Below, in pieces: positions 5,151-5,830 of a stretch of DNA of 5,830 nucleotides (its first letter is position 1; each line of letters starts with the position of its first letter). The notes beneath the pieces are model-generated. The model worked only from the letters and a program-made list of their open reading frames with translations, had not been told where the DNA came from and searched no databases. A program made the translations under genes and the position numbers. Source of the stretch: an uncultured Bacteroidota bacterium (GTDB lineage: Bacteria > Bacteroidota > Bacteroidia > B-17B0 > Aurantibacillaceae); contig CALMNJ010000053.1 in NCBI GenBank assembly GCA_937868675.1, positions 1 to 5,830 of the forward strand, written 5' to 3'.

Positions 5151-5830
5151 TTAAAACCTCCATCCGATTTTTATATTGGATGCTATTCTTAAATCCCAAA
5201 AATCGGAGTCAGGTTCTCTCAGAATATTAAAGGTGTTATATGCGGTACCCATTTGATGTTTGATGCCAAGTCCAAAATAGGCATCGAGTATTAAGCGCGA
5301 ACTGATATTTACCTGCACACCTAGTTTAGGTATCAGGTACTGTATCCTTTTGTTTCCTGTTGAATTAACGCCATCAGGGATAGAGATGTCAAAATAGCCT
5401 GATTCTATTGCGATATAAGGAGCTGTGCCCGGCTCCCGCTCTATATCAAAATATTTCCCTTCCAGGCTCAGTTGGTAGCCTTCGCCTGAAGGATGTTCCC
5501 AAGTAATATTATAAAGCCTTGCCCAACTTACCTGCGCCGAAAATCTTTTGCCTAAGTATCTTTCATAACTTAATTCAATGCCTGGATGGCTTATTAAAAA
5601 TCTCAGAGGCGTTATTTTAACGCAATTACGTTTTGTGTGTGCAATACCATTAAGGGATGTAACCGCCGGCGTATCAACCAAAACAGGTTTGATTGCATCG
5701 CCGGTTGCACCCTTGTGCACAAGCACCCCTGCCGGTGTATAGGTTGCGGTGGCCGCCTGGCTATTGCAGCCATTCATAATTGCGGCCTGAAAGCAACAGG
5801 TCAGTATGGAAATATGCAACAGGGATTTTA
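5151..5830 (-). CDS. Outer-membrane beta-barrel protein, 5' end beyond the window
   Basis: The frame is open from the right edge to a TAA at 5151-5153. The only initiation-type codon near the edge is a TTG at 5819, but the frame continues upstream to 5830 as (x)KSLL, and residues after it (HISILTCCFQAAIMNGCNSQA) look like the middle and end of a signal peptide. The true start is therefore probably an ATG a few codons outside the window. The mature protein has a polar N-terminal linker of about 45 residues. Strands follow in the style of small Bacteroidota barrels: KITPLRFLI, PGIELSYERYLGKRFSAQVSWARL, GYQLSLEGKYF, YIAIESGYF, LIPKLGVQVN and ILDAYFGLGIK. It ends in IKIGWRF, a terminal Phe as expected for BAM-inserted barrels. 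It resembles DUF3575-like barrel proteins, without firm assignment. No ligand or partner can be inferred. The lipoprotein gene follows 83 bases downstream. Confidence 0.85.
   Translation of the reverse strand, partial: KSLLHISILTCCFQAAIMNGCNSQAATATYTPAGVLVHKGATGDAIKPVLVDTPAVTSLNGIAHTKRNCVKITPLRFLISHPGIELSYERYLGKRFSAQVSWARLYNITWEHPSGEGYQLSLEGKYFDIEREPGTAPYIAIESGYFDISIPDGVNSTGNKRIQYLIPKLGVQVNISSRLILDAYFGLGIKHQMGTAYNTFNILREPDSDFWDLRIASNIKIGWRF

Noticed and set aside
1..5830. CRISPR array, retron, toxin-antitoxin or phage-defence system
   Set aside because: No regularly spaced short direct repeats, reverse transcriptase, nuclease, toxin-antitoxin pair or phage structural gene is visible. The only regular repeats are the coding 147-bp units.

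Overview
The window looks like chromosomal DNA from a member of the Bacteroidota, probably a Chitinophagales, Saprospiria or Sphingobacteriia-type organism. The signs are a DUF6089/PorG-type outer-membrane protein, a VCBS-repeat protein ending in a type IX secretion (T9SS) sorting domain, AT-rich translation leaders without Shine-Dalgarno sequences, a TAnnTTTG promoter element, and a GC-rich interspersed element of a kind I recall from this phylum. The genus cannot be fixed from the sequence.

Layout. Positions 1-588 (minus) hold the 5' part of a DUF6089 outer-membrane barrel gene that runs off the left edge. A 115-base divergent promoter region separates it from a FabK/nitronate-monooxygenase-like flavoprotein at 704-1654 (plus). 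Positions 1655-2467 carry no intact gene. They hold two apparent decayed coding fragments on the minus strand (1709-1917, resembling a LuxR/NarL DNA-binding domain, and 2039-2278, unrecognised), a good plus-strand intrinsic terminator (2291-2322), and a 23-base stretch with the geometry of a tRNA 3' end (2344-2366). This looks like a genomic scar. A 535-residue secreted protein follows at 2468-4075 (minus): signal peptide, seven VCBS/FG-GAP repeats of 49 residues, an Ig-like segment and a T9SS C-terminal domain. Its upstream region (4076-4365) contains the GC-rich element at 4151-4270. The right end holds a lipoprotein gene (4366-5067, minus) and, 83 bases upstream of it, an outer-membrane barrel gene (5151-5830, minus) whose start lies beyond the window.

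How the genes relate. Four of the five genes encode envelope or exported proteins. The PorG-like barrel is related to a T9SS component and the VCBS protein is a likely T9SS cargo, but nothing shows that they are co-regulated. The lipoprotein and the right-hand barrel may form a two-gene transcription unit. The flavoprotein is a cytosolic metabolic enzyme with no evident link to its neighbours. I see no convincing new multi-gene system. The most unusual material is the scar at 1655-2467 and the GC-rich element.
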